Shown here one piece after another: positions 1 to 11,203 of a stretch of DNA of 64,000 nt. The position numbers and the translations under genes were made by a program. The notes under the pieces are model-generated. The model was given only the letters and a program-made list of their open reading frames with translations, was not told the DNA's origin and made no database searches. This DNA comes from Streptomyces sp. P9-A4 (GTDB lineage Bacteria > Actinomycetota > Actinomycetes > Streptomycetales > Streptomycetaceae). The stretch lies in assembly GCF_036634195.1 (NCBI RefSeq), contig NZ_JAZIFY010000001.1, positions 5,404,501-5,468,500 of the forward strand. Reading direction: 5' to 3'. How positions within the stretch are numbered: the stretch's first letter is position 1; every line of letters begins with the position of its first letter.

Positions 1-708
1 TTCACCCCCGCCGAGTTCCTCCGGGTCGCCGACGACGGCGAGCGCACCGCCGAACTGGGCCGCTGGCTCCTCGAAGAGGCCGTGGAGCAGGCCGCCGAGC
101 GGGCGGGAATCGGCCACCGGACGCCCGTGTGCATCCGCCTCTCGGCCCGGCGCCTCCTGGACCGCTCGCTGCCGCTCGGCTCCGTCGAGTCCCTGCTCAC
201 CCGGCACGGGCTGCCGTCCGGCTCGCTGATCGTCGAGCTGGCCGACAGCGACCCCCGGGTCTCCCTGGACGAGCTGGAACAGCGGCTGGTGGCCCTGCGC
301 CGCCTCGGGGTGCGGATCTCGCTGGACGGATTCGGCAGCGGACACATGGCGATCAACGCACTCAGGCGGCTTCCCGTCGACATACTGAAACTGGACCGGG
401 GGCTCGTCGAGGGCGTGGTCGAGTCGGCCCGGCTCCGCAAGATCACCCGCGGGGTGCTCCGTATCGCCGGTGAACTCGGCGTGCAGACCGTCGCCGAGGG
501 CGTCGACGTACCGGAGCAGGTCGTCGCCCTGCGGGCGATGGGATGCGGCCACGCGCAGGGCATGGCCTTCTCGGGGCCGCTCGACGAGTACCGGCTGCGC
601 AGGGCCCTGGTGCGGGACGAGTACCCACTGCCCGGAGCGGTCCCGGTGCGGGCCGGGAACCGTCCCCCGTTCCGCTCAAATACTGAGACGCCCGTCCCAC
701 CCACTTGA
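1..708 (+). CDS. EAL-domain protein, C-terminal part (partial, probably inactive phosphodiesterase)
   Basis: The reading frame is open from base 1, so the N-terminus lies outside the window. The visible 235 residues match an EAL (cyclic di-GMP phosphodiesterase) domain: an N-terminal [11 protein letters not shown] segment, ELADS at the usual glutamate strand, a DGFGSG loop, LKLDRGLV and VAEGVD. The loop that is normally DDFGTG reads LDGFGSG, so the second metal-binding aspartate is glycine, and the Asn of the NLS motif is Arg (IRLSA). Loss of these residues argues for a non-catalytic, cyclic di-GMP-binding or purely structural role. The EAL assignment is from family motifs; inactivity is inferred. 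The stop codon overlaps the -35 element of the following ilv leader. Confidence 0.8.
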   Translation, partial: FTPAEFLRVADDGERTAELGRWLLEEAVEQAAERAGIGHRTPVCIRLSARRLLDRSLPLGSVESLLTRHGLPSGSLIVELADSDPRVSLDELEQRLVALRRLGVRISLDGFGSGHMAINALRRLPVDILKLDRGLVEGVVESARLRKITRGVLRIAGELGVQTVAEGVDVPEQVVALRAMGCGHAQGMAFSGPLDEYRLRRALVRDEYPLPGAVPVRAGNRPPFRSNTETPVPPT

Positions 709-734
709 CAGTGGCGAGGGCTGGGAGGGAGGGT
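705..734 (+). promoter_or_regulatory. ilvB leader promoter
   Basis: A perfect TTGACA sits at 705-710 and a GAGGGT hexamer at 729-734 with an 18-bp spacer. The expected transcription start (about 741-742) falls on the ATG of the leader peptide, so the leader peptide may be translated from a leaderless 5' end, although a purine-rich GGGAGGGAGG also precedes it. The -35 is seen; the start site is inferred. Confidence 0.55.
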
Positions 735-741
735 CAGTGCC

Positions 742-783
742 ATGCGCACCCGAATTCTCGTACTTGGAAAGCGCGTCGGCTGA
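742..783 (+). CDS. ilvB leader peptide (13 aa)
   Basis: A 13-codon ORF encodes [13 protein letters not shown] and stops at 781-783. It contains consecutive Ile-Leu-Val-Leu codons, the three end products of the pathway encoded downstream, and is followed 43 nt later by an intrinsic terminator. This is the classical arrangement for ribosome-mediated transcription attenuation, as known for actinobacterial and enterobacterial branched-chain amino acid operons. Ribosome stalling at Ile/Leu/Val codons would be expected to favour an antiterminator. A run of GGGAGGGAGG at 723-732 could act as ribosome binding site. Too short for routine gene prediction. Confidence 0.75.
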   Translation: MRTRILVLGKRVG

Positions 784-826
784 AGCAGGGTCACCGTAGG
801 CCCGGCTTAGAACGCACCGACGCGCT

Positions 827-860
827 CCCCTCGCTTGCCTCCCGGCACGAGGGGTTTTTT
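827..860 (+). terminator. ilvB attenuator terminator
   Basis: CCCCTCG (827-833) pairs perfectly with CGAGGGG (848-854), followed directly by six T (855-860). It lies between the leader peptide and ilvB, so it is read as the attenuator rather than an end-of-operon terminator. The cimA leader carries a near-identical element. Confidence 0.8.
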
Positions 861-941
861 GTTGCACCGGCTCACCCCGAAGTCGCAGCAAAACCCCGCA
901 AAACACCTCGCAAAAACCCTCTGCTTCGAGAAGAGATGCTG

Positions 942-2789
942 ATGACCGACCAGGCCACCGGGCACCATCCGCAGCCGCGGCCCCGTAGCGCCGCGCAGCA
1001 GCCCGCCACCACCGTCGAGCACGTCACGGGTGCGCAGTCCCTCATCCGTTCTCTCGAGGAGGTGGGTGCCGACACGGTCTTCGGCATCCCCGGCGGCGCG
1101 ATCCTTCCCGCGTACGACCCGATGATGGACTCGAAGCGGGTGCGCCACATCCTGGTCCGCCACGAGCAGGGCGCGGGGCACGCGGCCACCGGCTACGCCC
1201 AGGCGACCGGCAAGGTCGGCGTCTGCATGGCGACCTCGGGACCGGGCGCCACCAACCTCGTCACCCCGATCGCCGACGCGCACATGGACTCCGTCCCGCT
1301 GGTCGCGATCACCGGCCAGGTCGCCTCGAAGGCGATCGGCACGGACGCCTTCCAGGAGGCGGACATCTGCGGCATCACGATGCCGATCACCAAGCACAAC
1401 TTCCTCGTCACCAAGGCCGAGGACATCCCGCGGACGATCGCCGAGGCCTTCCACATCGCCTCGACCGGCCGCCCGGGTCCGGTCCTGGTCGACATCGCCA
1501 AGGACGCCCTCCAGGCGAAGACCACCTTCAGCTGGCCGCCGCAGACCGACCTGCCCGGCTACCGCCCGGTCACCAAGCCGCACGCCAAGCAGATCCGCGA
1601 GGCCGCCAAGCTGATCAGCGCGGCCAAGCGCCCGGTGCTGTACGTCGGCGGCGGTGTCATCAAGGCCGGCGCGACCGCCGAGCTGAAGATCCTCGCCGAG
1701 CTGACCGGAGCCCCGGTCACCACCACCCTGATGGCCCTCGGCGCCTTCCCCGACAGCCACCCGCTGCACGTGGGCATGCCCGGCATGCACGGTGCGGTCA
1801 CCGCCGTCACCGCGCTCCAGAAGGCCGACCTGATCGTCGCCCTGGGCGCCCGCTTCGACGACCGCGTCACCGGCAAGCTCGACAGCTTCGCCCCGTACGC
1901 CAAGATCGTCCACGCGGACATCGACCCGGCCGAGATCGGCAAGAACCGCGCCGCCGACGTCCCGATCGTCGGTGACGCCCGCGAGGTCATCGCCGACCTG
2001 GTCCAGGCCGTCCAGGCCGAGCACAGCGAGGGCAACAAGGGCGACTACACCGCCTGGTGGAGCGACCTGAACCGCTGGCGCGAGACCTACCCGCTCGGCT
2101 ACGACCTGCCGGAGGACGGCAGCCTCTCCCCGCAGCAGGTCATCCAGCGCATCGGACAGCTCGCCCCCGCGGACACGATCTTCGCGGCGGGCGTCGGCCA
2201 GCACCAGATGTGGGCCGCCCACTTCATCGACTACGAGCGCCCGGCCACCTGGCTGAACTCCGGCGGCGCCGGGACGATGGGTTACGCGGTCCCCGCCGCG
2301 ATGGGCGCCAAGGCCGGCATGCCCGACCGCCCGGTCTGGGCGATCGACGGCGACGGCTGCTTCCAGATGACCAATCAGGAGCTCACCACCTGCGCCCTGA
2401 ACAACATCCCGATCAAGGTCGCCATCATCAACAACGGCGCCCTGGGAATGGTCCGCCAGTGGCAGACCCTCTTCTACAACCAGCGCTACTCCAACACCGT
2501 CCTGCACTCCGGCCCGGACGACGTCCAGGCGAACAAGGGCACCCGCGTCCCCGACTTCGTCAAGCTCTCCGAGGCCATGGGCTGTGTCGCCCTGCGCTGT
2601 GAGGACCCGGCCGACCTGGACAAGGTCATCGCCGAGGCCAACGCCATCAACGACCGTCCGGTCGTGGTCGACTTCATCGTCCACGAGGACGCCCAGGTCT
2701 GGCCGATGGTCGCCGCCGGCACCTCGAACGACGAGGTGATGGCCGCCCGGGGCGTCCGCCCCGACTTCGGTGACGGCGAAGACGACTGA
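942..2789 (+). CDS. ilvB: Acetolactate synthase large subunit
   Basis: A 615-residue ThDP-dependent enzyme that condenses two pyruvates, or pyruvate and 2-oxobutyrate, in the first common step of Val/Leu/Ile synthesis. Visible are the catalytic Glu in [15 protein letters not shown], the [14 protein letters not shown]-terminal loop, and the ThDP/Mg motif [11 protein letters not shown]...NN near residue 470. Start chosen at ATG 942 because AAGAG at 931-935 is well spaced; an in-frame ATG at 936 would add two residues. It is preceded by a leader peptide and attenuator and followed 41 nt later by ilvN, so it heads an ilvB-ilvN-ilvC operon. Length and order fit the actinobacterial norm. Confidence 0.97.
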   Translation: MTDQATGHHPQPRPRSAAQQPATTVEHVTGAQSLIRSLEEVGADTVFGIPGGAILPAYDPMMDSKRVRHILVRHEQGAGHAATGYAQATGKVGVCMATSGPGATNLVTPIADAHMDSVPLVAITGQVASKAIGTDAFQEADICGITMPITKHNFLVTKAEDIPRTIAEAFHIASTGRPGPVLVDIAKDALQAKTTFSWPPQTDLPGYRPVTKPHAKQIREAAKLISAAKRPVLYVGGGVIKAGATAELKILAELTGAPVTTTLMALGAFPDSHPLHVGMPGMHGAVTAVTALQKADLIVALGARFDDRVTGKLDSFAPYAKIVHADIDPAEIGKNRAADVPIVGDAREVIADLVQAVQAEHSEGNKGDYTAWWSDLNRWRETYPLGYDLPEDGSLSPQQVIQRIGQLAPADTIFAAGVGQHQMWAAHFIDYERPATWLNSGGAGTMGYAVPAAMGAKAGMPDRPVWAIDGDGCFQMTNQELTTCALNNIPIKVAIINNGALGMVRQWQTLFYNQRYSNTVLHSGPDDVQANKGTRVPDFVKLSEAMGCVALRCEDPADLDKVIAEANAINDRPVVVDFIVHEDAQVWPMVAAGTSNDEVMAARGVRPDFGDGEDD

Positions 2790-2830
2790 AGCGCGGAACG
2801 AAGCAGAGCGAAAAGGAAGAGACCCAGACC

Positions 2831-4493
<1,663 letters not shown>

Positions 4494-4505
4494 GCCTTCC
4501 GGGCG

Positions 4506-4530
4506 GGGGCCGGACACTGTGTCCGGCCCC
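4506..4530 (+). terminator. ilvC terminator hairpin
   Basis: An 11-bp perfect stem (GGGGCCGGACA with TGTCCGGCCCC) and 3-nt loop lies 13 nt after the ilvC stop. A second small inverted repeat, GTTGGAC...GTCCAAC, follows at 4541-4559. There is no U tract, which is usual for Streptomyces terminators. Confidence 0.65.
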
Positions 4531-4731
4531 TCCCCACTTCGTTGGACACCCCGTCCAACCACGGACGGGTGATCCTTCCAACGAGGCGCATGAACTGCGC
4601 CTGGGCACCACTACACTTCTCAACAACATTCGCGTTCAGGCCCACAGCGTCGTGCGCTTTCACGCGGCAAGCCCCCTCCACCGCCTGCGGCCGTCGGGAC
4701 GGCCGTCCGCACTGGATCTGTGAGGACTCAC

Positions 4732-6321
4732 GTGAGCTCGAAACCTGTCGTACTCATCGCTGAAGAGCTGTCGCCCGCCACCGTCGACGCGCTGGGCCCG
4801 GACTTCGAGATCCGGCACTGCAACGGCGCCGACCGCGCCGAGCTGATCCCCGCGATCGCCGACGTGGACGCGATCCTGGTCCGTTCCGCGACCAAGGTCG
4901 ACGCCGAGGCTCTCGCCGCCGCCCGCAAGCTGCGGGTCGTCGCCCGCGCCGGTGTCGGCCTGGACAACGTGGACGTCTCCGCCGCCACCAAGGCCGGCGT
5001 GATGGTCGTCAACGCCCCGACGTCGAACATCGTCACCGCCGCCGAGCTGGCGTGCGGTCTGCTGGTCGCCACCGCGCGCAACATCCCGCAGGCCAACACC
5101 GCCCTGAAGAACGGCGAGTGGAAGCGCAACAAGTACACGGGCGTCGAGCTCAGCGAGAAGACCCTCGGTGTCGTCGGCCTCGGCCGCATCGGCGTCCTGG
5201 TCGCCCAGCGCATGTCGGCCTTCGGCATGAAGATCGTCGCGTACGACCCCTACGTGCAGCCCGCCCGCGCCGCCCAGATGGGGGTGAAGCTGCTGGCCCT
5301 GGACGAGCTCCTGGAGGTCGCGGACTTCATCACCGTCCACCTGCCGAAGACCCCCGAGACCATCGGTCTCATCGGCGACGAGGCGCTGCACAAGGTCAAG
5401 CCCTCCGTCCGCATCGTCAACGCCGCGCGCGGCGGGATCGTGGACGAGGAGGCGCTGTACTCGGCGCTCAAGGAGGGCCGGGTCGCCGGCGCCGGCCTCG
5501 ACGTGTACGCGAAGGAGCCCTGCACGGACTCCCCGCTCTTCGAGCTCGACCAGGTCGTCTGCACCCCGCACCTCGGCGCGTCCACGGACGAGGCCCAGGA
5601 GAAGGCCGGCATCGCCGTCGCCCGCTCGGTGCGCCTGGCGCTCGCCGGTGAGCTGGTCCCGGACGCGGTCAACGTCCAGGGCGGTGTCATCGCGGAGGAC
5701 GTGAAGCCGGGCCTGCCGCTCGCCGAGAAGCTCGGCCGGATCTTCACCGCGCTCGCGGGCGAGGTCGCGGCCCGTCTCGACGTCGAGGTGTACGGCGAGA
5801 TCACCCAGCACGATGTGAAGGTGCTCGAACTCTCCGCGCTCAAGGGCGTGTTCGAGGACGTGGTCGACGAGACCGTGTCGTACGTCAACGCCCCGCTGTT
5901 CGCGCAGGAGCGCGGTGTCGAGGTGCGCCTGACGACCAGCTCCGAGTCGCCCGACCACCGCAACGTCGTCACCGTGCGCGGCACCCTCGCGAACGGCGAG
6001 GAGGTCGCGGTCTCCGGCACGCTGGCCGGCCCCAAGCACCTCCAGAAGATCGTCGCGGTCGGCGACTACGACGTGGACCTGGCGCTCGCCGACCACATGG
6101 TGGTGCTGCGCTACGAGGACCGCCCGGGTGTCGTCGGCACCGTCGGCCGGATCCTCGGCGAGGCCGGTCTGAACATCGCCGGCATGCAGGTCTCCCGCGC
6201 GGAGGAGGGTGGCGAGGCGCTCGTCGTGCTCACCGTGGACGACACGCTGCCGGCGCCGGTGCTCGCGGAGATCGCGGCCGAGATCGGTGCCGCCTCGGCC
6301 CGCTCGGTCAACCTGATCTGA
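4732..6321 (+). CDS. serA: D-3-phosphoglycerate dehydrogenase
   Basis: 529 residues, the long (ASB plus ACT) SerA form. It oxidises 3-phosphoglycerate to 3-phosphohydroxypyruvate for serine synthesis. Domains: substrate-binding, then Rossmann domain with GLGRIG near residue 148, catalytic Arg in NAARGGIVDEEAL, Glu in DVYAKEPC, His in TPHLGAST, an intervening ASB domain (about 318-450) and a C-terminal ACT domain starting near MVVLRYEDRPGVVG. Start is GTG 4732 behind GAGGA; the frame extends only four codons further. Monocistronic by appearance, with a 238-nt gap after ilvC that includes hairpins and a possible -10 (TACACT near 4610). Confidence 0.96.
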   Translation: MSSKPVVLIAEELSPATVDALGPDFEIRHCNGADRAELIPAIADVDAILVRSATKVDAEALAAARKLRVVARAGVGLDNVDVSAATKAGVMVVNAPTSNIVTAAELACGLLVATARNIPQANTALKNGEWKRNKYTGVELSEKTLGVVGLGRIGVLVAQRMSAFGMKIVAYDPYVQPARAAQMGVKLLALDELLEVADFITVHLPKTPETIGLIGDEALHKVKPSVRIVNAARGGIVDEEALYSALKEGRVAGAGLDVYAKEPCTDSPLFELDQVVCTPHLGASTDEAQEKAGIAVARSVRLALAGELVPDAVNVQGGVIAEDVKPGLPLAEKLGRIFTALAGEVAARLDVEVYGEITQHDVKVLELSALKGVFEDVVDETVSYVNAPLFAQERGVEVRLTTSSESPDHRNVVTVRGTLANGEEVAVSGTLAGPKHLQKIVAVGDYDVDLALADHMVVLRYEDRPGVVGTVGRILGEAGLNIAGMQVSRAEEGGEALVVLTVDDTLPAPVLAEIAAEIGAASARSVNLI

Positions 6322-6369
6322 CGCACGGCCCCGCGGGGCGGTTACGGCCCGCAGGACCCGCACGCTTCC

Positions 6370-6420
6370 GTACCCGGCAGCTAGACGTTCGTATTACACA
6401 AGCGTCTAGTGGCCGGGTAC
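6370..6420. promoter_or_regulatory. 51-bp interrupted palindrome: probable autoregulatory TetR operator
   Basis: The arms GTACCCGGC (6370-6378) and CTAGACG (6381-6387) are mirrored exactly by CGTCTAG (6403-6409) and GCCGGGTAC (6412-6420), all around one centre at 6395. The dyad covers a plausible promoter: TTACAC at 6394-6399, 18-bp spacer, TACAGT at 6418-6423, six bases before the ATG of the TetR gene. Symmetry is directly seen; autoregulation is inferred from family habit and position. Confidence 0.7.
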
Positions 6421-6429
6421 AGTGCTGTC

Positions 6430-7008
6430 ATGGGACACAAGGAAGACCTGCTCGAAGGCGCCAAGCGCTGCCTCCTGGAGAAGGGGTACGGGCGGACCAC
6501 GGCCCGCGACATCGTCGCCGCGTCGGGCACCAACCTCGCCTCCATCGGCTACCACTACGGCTCCAAGGACGCCCTGCTCCAGCAGGCCTTCCTGGCCCTC
6601 ACCGAGGAGTGGGGCGACCGGGTCACCCCGCCCGAGGGCGACGGCGGGGCGCCGGAGCTGCCGGCCGACCCGTACGAGCGCTTCCACGCCGTCTGGGCCC
6701 GGCTGATCGCCGCCGCCGAGGCCAGCCGCCCGGTCTGGAAGCTCCAGACCGAGGTCGTCACCCGGCTCGACGACGACGAGAAGCTCCGCGACGCCATCAA
6801 GGAGCCGCAGCGGGAGGGCCGGCTGGGCATCGCCGAGGGCATGCTCGGCATCGACCCGGCGGCCGAGCCGGAGAAGGCGCGGGTGGCCGGCCTCCTCTGT
6901 CAGGCGCTCGCCACCGGCGTCATGATCCAGTGGATGGTCGACCCGGAGACCGCGCCGAGCGCCGACGACCTCACCGAGGGCCTCAAGGTCCTGATGGAGG
7001 GTCAGTAG
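6430..7008 (+). CDS. TetR/AcrR family regulator
   Basis: 192 residues. The N-terminal helix-turn-helix is clear: GYGRTTARDIVAASGTNLASIGYHYGSKDALL at about 18-49 (recognition helix LASIGYHYGSK). The C-terminal ligand domain is not recognised beyond the superfamily. Start ATG 6430 is chosen because a TACAGT -10 lies exactly six bases upstream, no Shine-Dalgarno is present and the large operator dyad would otherwise be inside the coding region; the transcript is probably leaderless. No obvious target is adjacent other than itself and the following small peptide gene. Confidence 0.88.
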   Translation: MGHKEDLLEGAKRCLLEKGYGRTTARDIVAASGTNLASIGYHYGSKDALLQQAFLALTEEWGDRVTPPEGDGGAPELPADPYERFHAVWARLIAAAEASRPVWKLQTEVVTRLDDDEKLRDAIKEPQREGRLGIAEGMLGIDPAAEPEKARVAGLLCQALATGVMIQWMVDPETAPSADDLTEGLKVLMEGQ

Positions 7009-7095
7009 GGGCCGATTCGGCCGGAGTTGTCGCTTCCGGCGGCACCGGGCTGCTGTGATGGCCGGGACCGCACGAGCCCACGCCGGGAGGCACCC

Positions 7096-7248
7096 ATGCG
7101 CAAGCGCCGCCGTACCACCACGATCCTCGCCGGCCTCTTCGCCGGCGCACTGCTCATCGGGGCCGCCGCCCAGCTGGCCAAGGTGTCCGCGGACGCGCCC
7201 GCGGCGCGGACCGTCGCCATGAACAAGGCGGAACTCGTCGGCGCCTGA
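7096..7248 (+). CDS. Small single-pass membrane or exported peptide (50 aa), unknown
   Basis: 50 residues: a basic N-terminus (MRKRRRTTT), a hydrophobic segment ILAGLFAGALLIGAAAQLA (about 10-28) and a short tail. It could be a signal anchor or a cleaved signal peptide. CGGGAGG at 7084-7090 is well spaced before ATG 7096. It lies 87 nt downstream of the TetR gene in the same direction and could be its only co-transcribed partner. I do not recognise a family. Confidence 0.6.
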   Translation: MRKRRRTTTILAGLFAGALLIGAAAQLAKVSADAPAARTVAMNKAELVGA

Positions 7249-7285
7249 CGCCACCGGTCCGGGCCGCGCGCGCTTCCGGAGTCGC

Positions 7286-8398
7286 TCAGAGCCGGGCCGA
7301 TTTCAGCGACATGTGGAGCAGCAGGCGGTCCTCGCCGTCGTCCAGGTCCAGGCCCGTGAGCTGTTCGACCCGGGACAGCCGGTAGTAGAGGGTCTGGCGG
7401 TGGATGCCCAGGGCCGCCGCCGTACGGCCCGCCTGGCCCGCGTTGTCGAGGAACACCTCGGCGGTGCGGGCCAGTTCGGCGTGGGCGGGGGCGATCAGCG
7501 GCGCCACGGCCGGGTCGATCTCGGGGTGGTAGAGCGCCGCGAGCAGACGGTACGGGCCGATCCCGGCCCACTCCGCGACCGGGCCGAGCTTCGGCTGCGC
7601 CGTGGCGGCGCGGGCCGCCGTGTTCGCCTCGCGCCAGGCGGCCGGAAGCTCCGTGAGGCCCCGGCGGGGGTTCGCGATGCCGGCCGGGGCGGCGGCGCGC
7701 AGCCGGTCGGCGGCCGTGTGGGCGGGGGAGAGGTCCTCGGCCGTGCGCAGCCGTACGAGGACGGCGAGGCACTCGCCCTCGGGGAGCGTGGTGACCGCCG
7801 CCGCCCCGGGGACCGCCCGGATCGATGGGGCCTCGCCCTGCCAGGGGGTCACGCAGACGAGGGTGTGCAGACCGTCCGCGCTGGGGCCCAGGGCCACCCT
7901 GAGTGCGGCGACGGCCATGTCGCTCTGCCAGCCGCGCCCGGCGGTCAGGACCGCGGCGAACTCGCGCGAGAGGTCGGCGTCCGCGCGCTCCTCGTCGGCG
8001 AGGAGGCCGCCGATCCGGGTGGCGACCTCCATCGCGGCCGTCAGCTGGGCGGGCGTGGGGCCGGGCTCGGCGTCCAGGAGCCACACGTACCCGAGGACGA
8101 CACCCCGATGGCGTACGGGCAGGCAGAGGCGGTCCCGGAACACCCCGGCGTCCGGAGCGGCCGGGATGCGGACCGGGCCGGTCGCCCGGGTGATGCCGAA
8201 GCCCTCGAACCAGGCGCGGACCGCCGGGGTCGACTTCCGGGTCAGGATCGACCGGGTCCGGACCGGGTCCATCGCCGTGTCGTCGTCGCTGTCGTGGGCG
8301 CCGAAGGCGATCAGACCGAAATCGCGGTTCTCCAGCGTCGCCGGTGCGCCCAGCAGCGCGGAGATCTCGTCCACCAGTTCTTGGTAATCGCCCTTCAC
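7286..8398 (-). CDS. PucR-type transcriptional regulator, probable proline-utilisation regulator
   Basis: 370 residues. The C-terminal helix-turn-helix typical of PucR/CdaR proteins is seen as [32 protein letters not shown] near residue 315-350; the central region resembles the GGDEF-like CdaR domain. GTG 8398 is chosen as start ([13 protein letters not shown]); upstream codons do not look like protein. It is divergent from the proline dehydrogenase/pruA pair across a 185-nt gap, and PucR-type proteins regulate proline catabolism in other actinobacteria, so that is the likely target. An inverted repeat at 8519-8542 (CCCGGTTTC / GAAAGACCGGG) in this gap is a candidate site. Confidence 0.85.
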   Translation of the reverse strand: MKGDYQELVDEISALLGAPATLENRDFGLIAFGAHDSDDDTAMDPVRTRSILTRKSTPAVRAWFEGFGITRATGPVRIPAAPDAGVFRDRLCLPVRHRGVVLGYVWLLDAEPGPTPAQLTAAMEVATRIGGLLADEERADADLSREFAAVLTAGRGWQSDMAVAALRVALGPSADGLHTLVCVTPWQGEAPSIRAVPGAAAVTTLPEGECLAVLVRLRTAEDLSPAHTAADRLRAAAPAGIANPRRGLTELPAAWREANTAARAATAQPKLGPVAEWAGIGPYRLLAALYHPEIDPAVAPLIAPAHAELARTAEVFLDNAGQAGRTAAALGIHRQTLYYRLSRVEQLTGLDLDDGEDRLLLHMSLKSARL

Positions 8399-8518
8399 AG
8401 CGCCATTCTCGCACCCCCTCAGACATATGTATGAGATGCCGCGCACGGATGCGTGACAGCTGTAGATGGCGGACGATCGGAGCGATCCATAGGTTTCACG
8501 GTGGTTCTTCGTGCTGTT

Positions 8519-8542
8519 CCCGGTTTCTTGTGAAAGACCGGG
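8519..8542. promoter_or_regulatory. Inverted repeat in the pucR/proline dehydrogenase intergenic region
   Basis: CCCGGTTTC (8519-8527), TTGT, then GAAAGACCGGG (8532-8542): matching arms with a 2-nt offset. It lies 41 bp before the proline dehydrogenase start codon, where an activator or repressor site would be expected. Function inferred only. Confidence 0.35.
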
Positions 8543-8583
8543 TACGGCACCCTTCGTCACCATGCCCTTTCTGGAGGTGCCCC

Positions 8584-9510
8584 GTGCTGGGTCCCGTGAT
8601 CCTCGCCGCGTCGCGCAGCGACAAGATGCGCCGTTTCGTGTCGGCCGCCCCCGGGACCAAGCAGGTCGTCGCCCGCTTCATCGCCGGTCAGTCGGTCGAC
8701 GACGTCGTCCCGATCGTCCAGGAGCTGAGCGACCGCGGCCTGGAGGTCACCCTCGACGTCGTCGGTGAGGACATCACCACCGTCGAGCAGTCGTACGCCG
8801 CCCGGGACGCCTACCTGGAGCTGATCGGCCGCCTCAAGGAGCTGGGTCTCGGCGAGCGCGCCGAGATGTCCGTGAAGCTGTCGATGTTCGGCCAGTCCCT
8901 GGAGGACGGCCACGAGCTGGCGCTCGCGAACGTCCGCCCGGTCGTCGCCGCCGCCGCCGAGATCGGCACCACGGTCACCCTCGACGCCGAGGACCACACC
9001 ACCCTCGACTCGATGTTCGCCATCCACGAGGAGCTGCGGAAGGACCACCCGCAGACCGGCTGTGTCATCCAGGCCTACCTGTTCCGCACCGAGGACGACG
9101 CCCGCCGCCTCGCCGCGAACGGCTCCCGCGTCCGGATCGTGAAGGGCGCCTACAAGGAGCCCGCCTCCGTCGCGATCCAGGAGAAGCCCGAGATCGACAA
9201 GGCGTACGTCCGGATCATGAAGATCCTGATGGACGGCGAGGGCTACCCGATGATCGGCTCCCACGACCCGCGCCTGATCTCCATCGGCCAGGAGCTGGCC
9301 CGCCGCGCCGGCCGCAAGCTGGACGAGTACGAGTTCCAGATGCTGTACGGCATCCGCAGCGAGGAGCAGAACCGCCTCGCCGCCGAGGGACACCGCATGC
9401 GCGTGTACACCGCCTACGGCACCGACTGGTACGGCTACTTCATGCGCCGCCTCGCGGAGAAGCCGGCCAACCTGCTCTTCTTCGTCCGCTCCATCCTCAC
9501 CAAGGGCTGA
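8584..9510 (+). CDS. Proline dehydrogenase (monofunctional)
   Basis: 308 residues, the FAD-dependent enzyme that oxidises proline to pyrroline-5-carboxylate. Family segments visible: [68 protein letters not shown] and [15 protein letters not shown] with [17 protein letters not shown] near the C-terminus. Start is GTG 8584 with GGAGGTG at 8573-8579. The upstream open frame (to 8344) runs back through the regulator and is not coding. Followed 30 nt later by pruA, forming a two-gene proline catabolic operon. Confidence 0.94.
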   Translation: MLGPVILAASRSDKMRRFVSAAPGTKQVVARFIAGQSVDDVVPIVQELSDRGLEVTLDVVGEDITTVEQSYAARDAYLELIGRLKELGLGERAEMSVKLSMFGQSLEDGHELALANVRPVVAAAAEIGTTVTLDAEDHTTLDSMFAIHEELRKDHPQTGCVIQAYLFRTEDDARRLAANGSRVRIVKGAYKEPASVAIQEKPEIDKAYVRIMKILMDGEGYPMIGSHDPRLISIGQELARRAGRKLDEYEFQMLYGIRSEEQNRLAAEGHRMRVYTAYGTDWYGYFMRRLAEKPANLLFFVRSILTKG

Positions 9511-9540
9511 GCCCACCTCTCACAAGGAGTTACGCGACTC

Positions 9541-11172
9541 ATGGACGCTGTCACCCAGGTCCCCGCTCCGGTCAACGAGCCGGTGCACAGCTACGCCCCC
9601 GGCTCCCCGGAGCGCGCCCGCCTCGAGGTCAAGCTCAAGGAGCTGGCGGAGAACCCGCGCGAGCTGCCGATGACCATCGGCGGCGTGAAGCGCCTCGGCG
9701 GCGGCGAGGAGTTCAAGGTCGTCCAGCCGCACAACCACAAGGCCGTCATCGGCACCCTCCGCGGCGCCACCGAGCAGGACGCCCAGGACGCCATCGACGC
9801 GGCCCTGGCCGCGGCCCCGGCCTGGCGCGCGATGGCCTTCGACGACCGCGCCGCGATCATCCTGCGCGCCGCCGAGCTGCTGGCCGGCCCGTGGCGCGAG
9901 ACGCTGGCCGCGTCCACCATGCTCGGCCAGTCGAAGACCGCCCAGCAGGCCGAGATCGACACCCCGTGCGAGCTCGTCGACTTCTGGCGCTTCAACGTGG
10001 CGTACGCCCGTCAGATCCTCGCCGAGCAGCCGCCGGCGAACTCCCCGGGTGTGTGGAACCGTCTGGACCACCGCCCGCTCGAGGGCTTCGTCTACGCGAT
10101 CACGCCGTTCAACTTCACGGCCATCGCGGGCAACCTGCCCACCGCCCCCGCCCTCATGGGCAACGTGGTGGTCTGGAAGCCGTCCCCGACGCAGACCCAC
10201 TCCGCCGTGCTCCTCATGGAGCTCCTGGAGGAGGCCGGCCTGCCGAAGGGCGTCATCAACCTGGTGACCGGCGACGGCATCGCCGTCTCCGAGGTGGCCC
10301 TGAACCACCGCGACCTGGCCGGCATCCACTTCACCGGCTCGACCAAGACCTTCCAGCACCTGTGGAAGACGGTCGGCAACAACATCGAGAAGTACCGTTC
10401 GTACCCGCGGATCGTCGGTGAGACCGGCGGCAAGGACTTCGTCGTCGCCCACCCGAGCGCCGACCGCGCGATCCTGAAGACCGCGCTGAACCGCGGCTCC
10501 TTCGAGTTCCAGGGCCAGAAGTGCTCCGCGTCCTCGCGTGCGTACGTCCCGGCGTCCATCTGGAACGACGGGTTCAAGGAGGAGTTCGCGGCCGAGATCG
10601 ACGGCATCACCATGGGTGACGTCACCGATCTGTCGAACTTCATCGGCGCCGTCATCGACGAGCGCTCGTTCGCCAAGAACAAGGCGGCGATCGACCGTGC
10701 GGCGGCCGACCCGACCTGCGAGATCATCGCCGGTGGCACGTACGACGACTCGGTGGGCTACTTCGTCCGCCCGACCGTCATCGCCTGCACCGACCCGGAG
10801 AACGAGGTCTTCAAGGCGGAGTACTTCGGCCCGATCCTCGCGATCCACGTGTACGAGGACGACCAGTACGACGCGATGCTGACCCAGATGGAGTCGGTCT
10901 CGGACTACGCCCTCACCGGCTCGGTCATCTCCGGCGACCGCGCCGCGGCGGCGTACACGATGGAGAAGCTCCGCTTCGCGGCGGGCAACTTCTACATCAA
11001 CGACAAGTCGACCGGCGCCGTCGTCGGCCAGCAGCCCTTCGGCGGCGGCCGTGCCTCGGGTACGAACGACAAGGCCGGCGCCCCGCAGAACCTGATGCGC
11101 TGGACGCTGACCCGCGCCATCAAGGAGACGCTGGTCCCGCCGACCGAGTACGGCTACCCCCACATGGGCTGA
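9541..11172 (+). CDS. pruA: 1-pyrroline-5-carboxylate dehydrogenase
   Basis: 543 residues, NAD-dependent aldehyde dehydrogenase that converts glutamate semialdehyde to glutamate. The catalytic Cys is in SFEFQGQKCSASSRAY (near residue 328) and the general-base Glu in RIVGETGGKDF (near 293); NAD-fold signature GIHFTGSTKTF near residue 262. AAGGAG at 9522-9527 precedes ATG 9541. It completes proline degradation started by the upstream gene. A strong hairpin follows. Confidence 0.96.
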   Translation: MDAVTQVPAPVNEPVHSYAPGSPERARLEVKLKELAENPRELPMTIGGVKRLGGGEEFKVVQPHNHKAVIGTLRGATEQDAQDAIDAALAAAPAWRAMAFDDRAAIILRAAELLAGPWRETLAASTMLGQSKTAQQAEIDTPCELVDFWRFNVAYARQILAEQPPANSPGVWNRLDHRPLEGFVYAITPFNFTAIAGNLPTAPALMGNVVVWKPSPTQTHSAVLLMELLEEAGLPKGVINLVTGDGIAVSEVALNHRDLAGIHFTGSTKTFQHLWKTVGNNIEKYRSYPRIVGETGGKDFVVAHPSADRAILKTALNRGSFEFQGQKCSASSRAYVPASIWNDGFKEEFAAEIDGITMGDVTDLSNFIGAVIDERSFAKNKAAIDRAAADPTCEIIAGGTYDDSVGYFVRPTVIACTDPENEVFKAEYFGPILAIHVYEDDQYDAMLTQMESVSDYALTGSVISGDRAAAAYTMEKLRFAAGNFYINDKSTGAVVGQQPFGGGRASGTNDKAGAPQNLMRWTLTRAIKETLVPPTEYGYPHMG

Positions 11173-11203
11173 CGCCCTCCCGCCGCGTGAGCGGCCCCTG
11201 ATC

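Noticed and set aside
807..2684. A 625-codon open frame antisense to ilvB
   Set aside because: Shadow of the high-GC codon pattern. Its composition (D, V, G, R, L only) is not protein-like and ilvB is unmistakable on the other strand.
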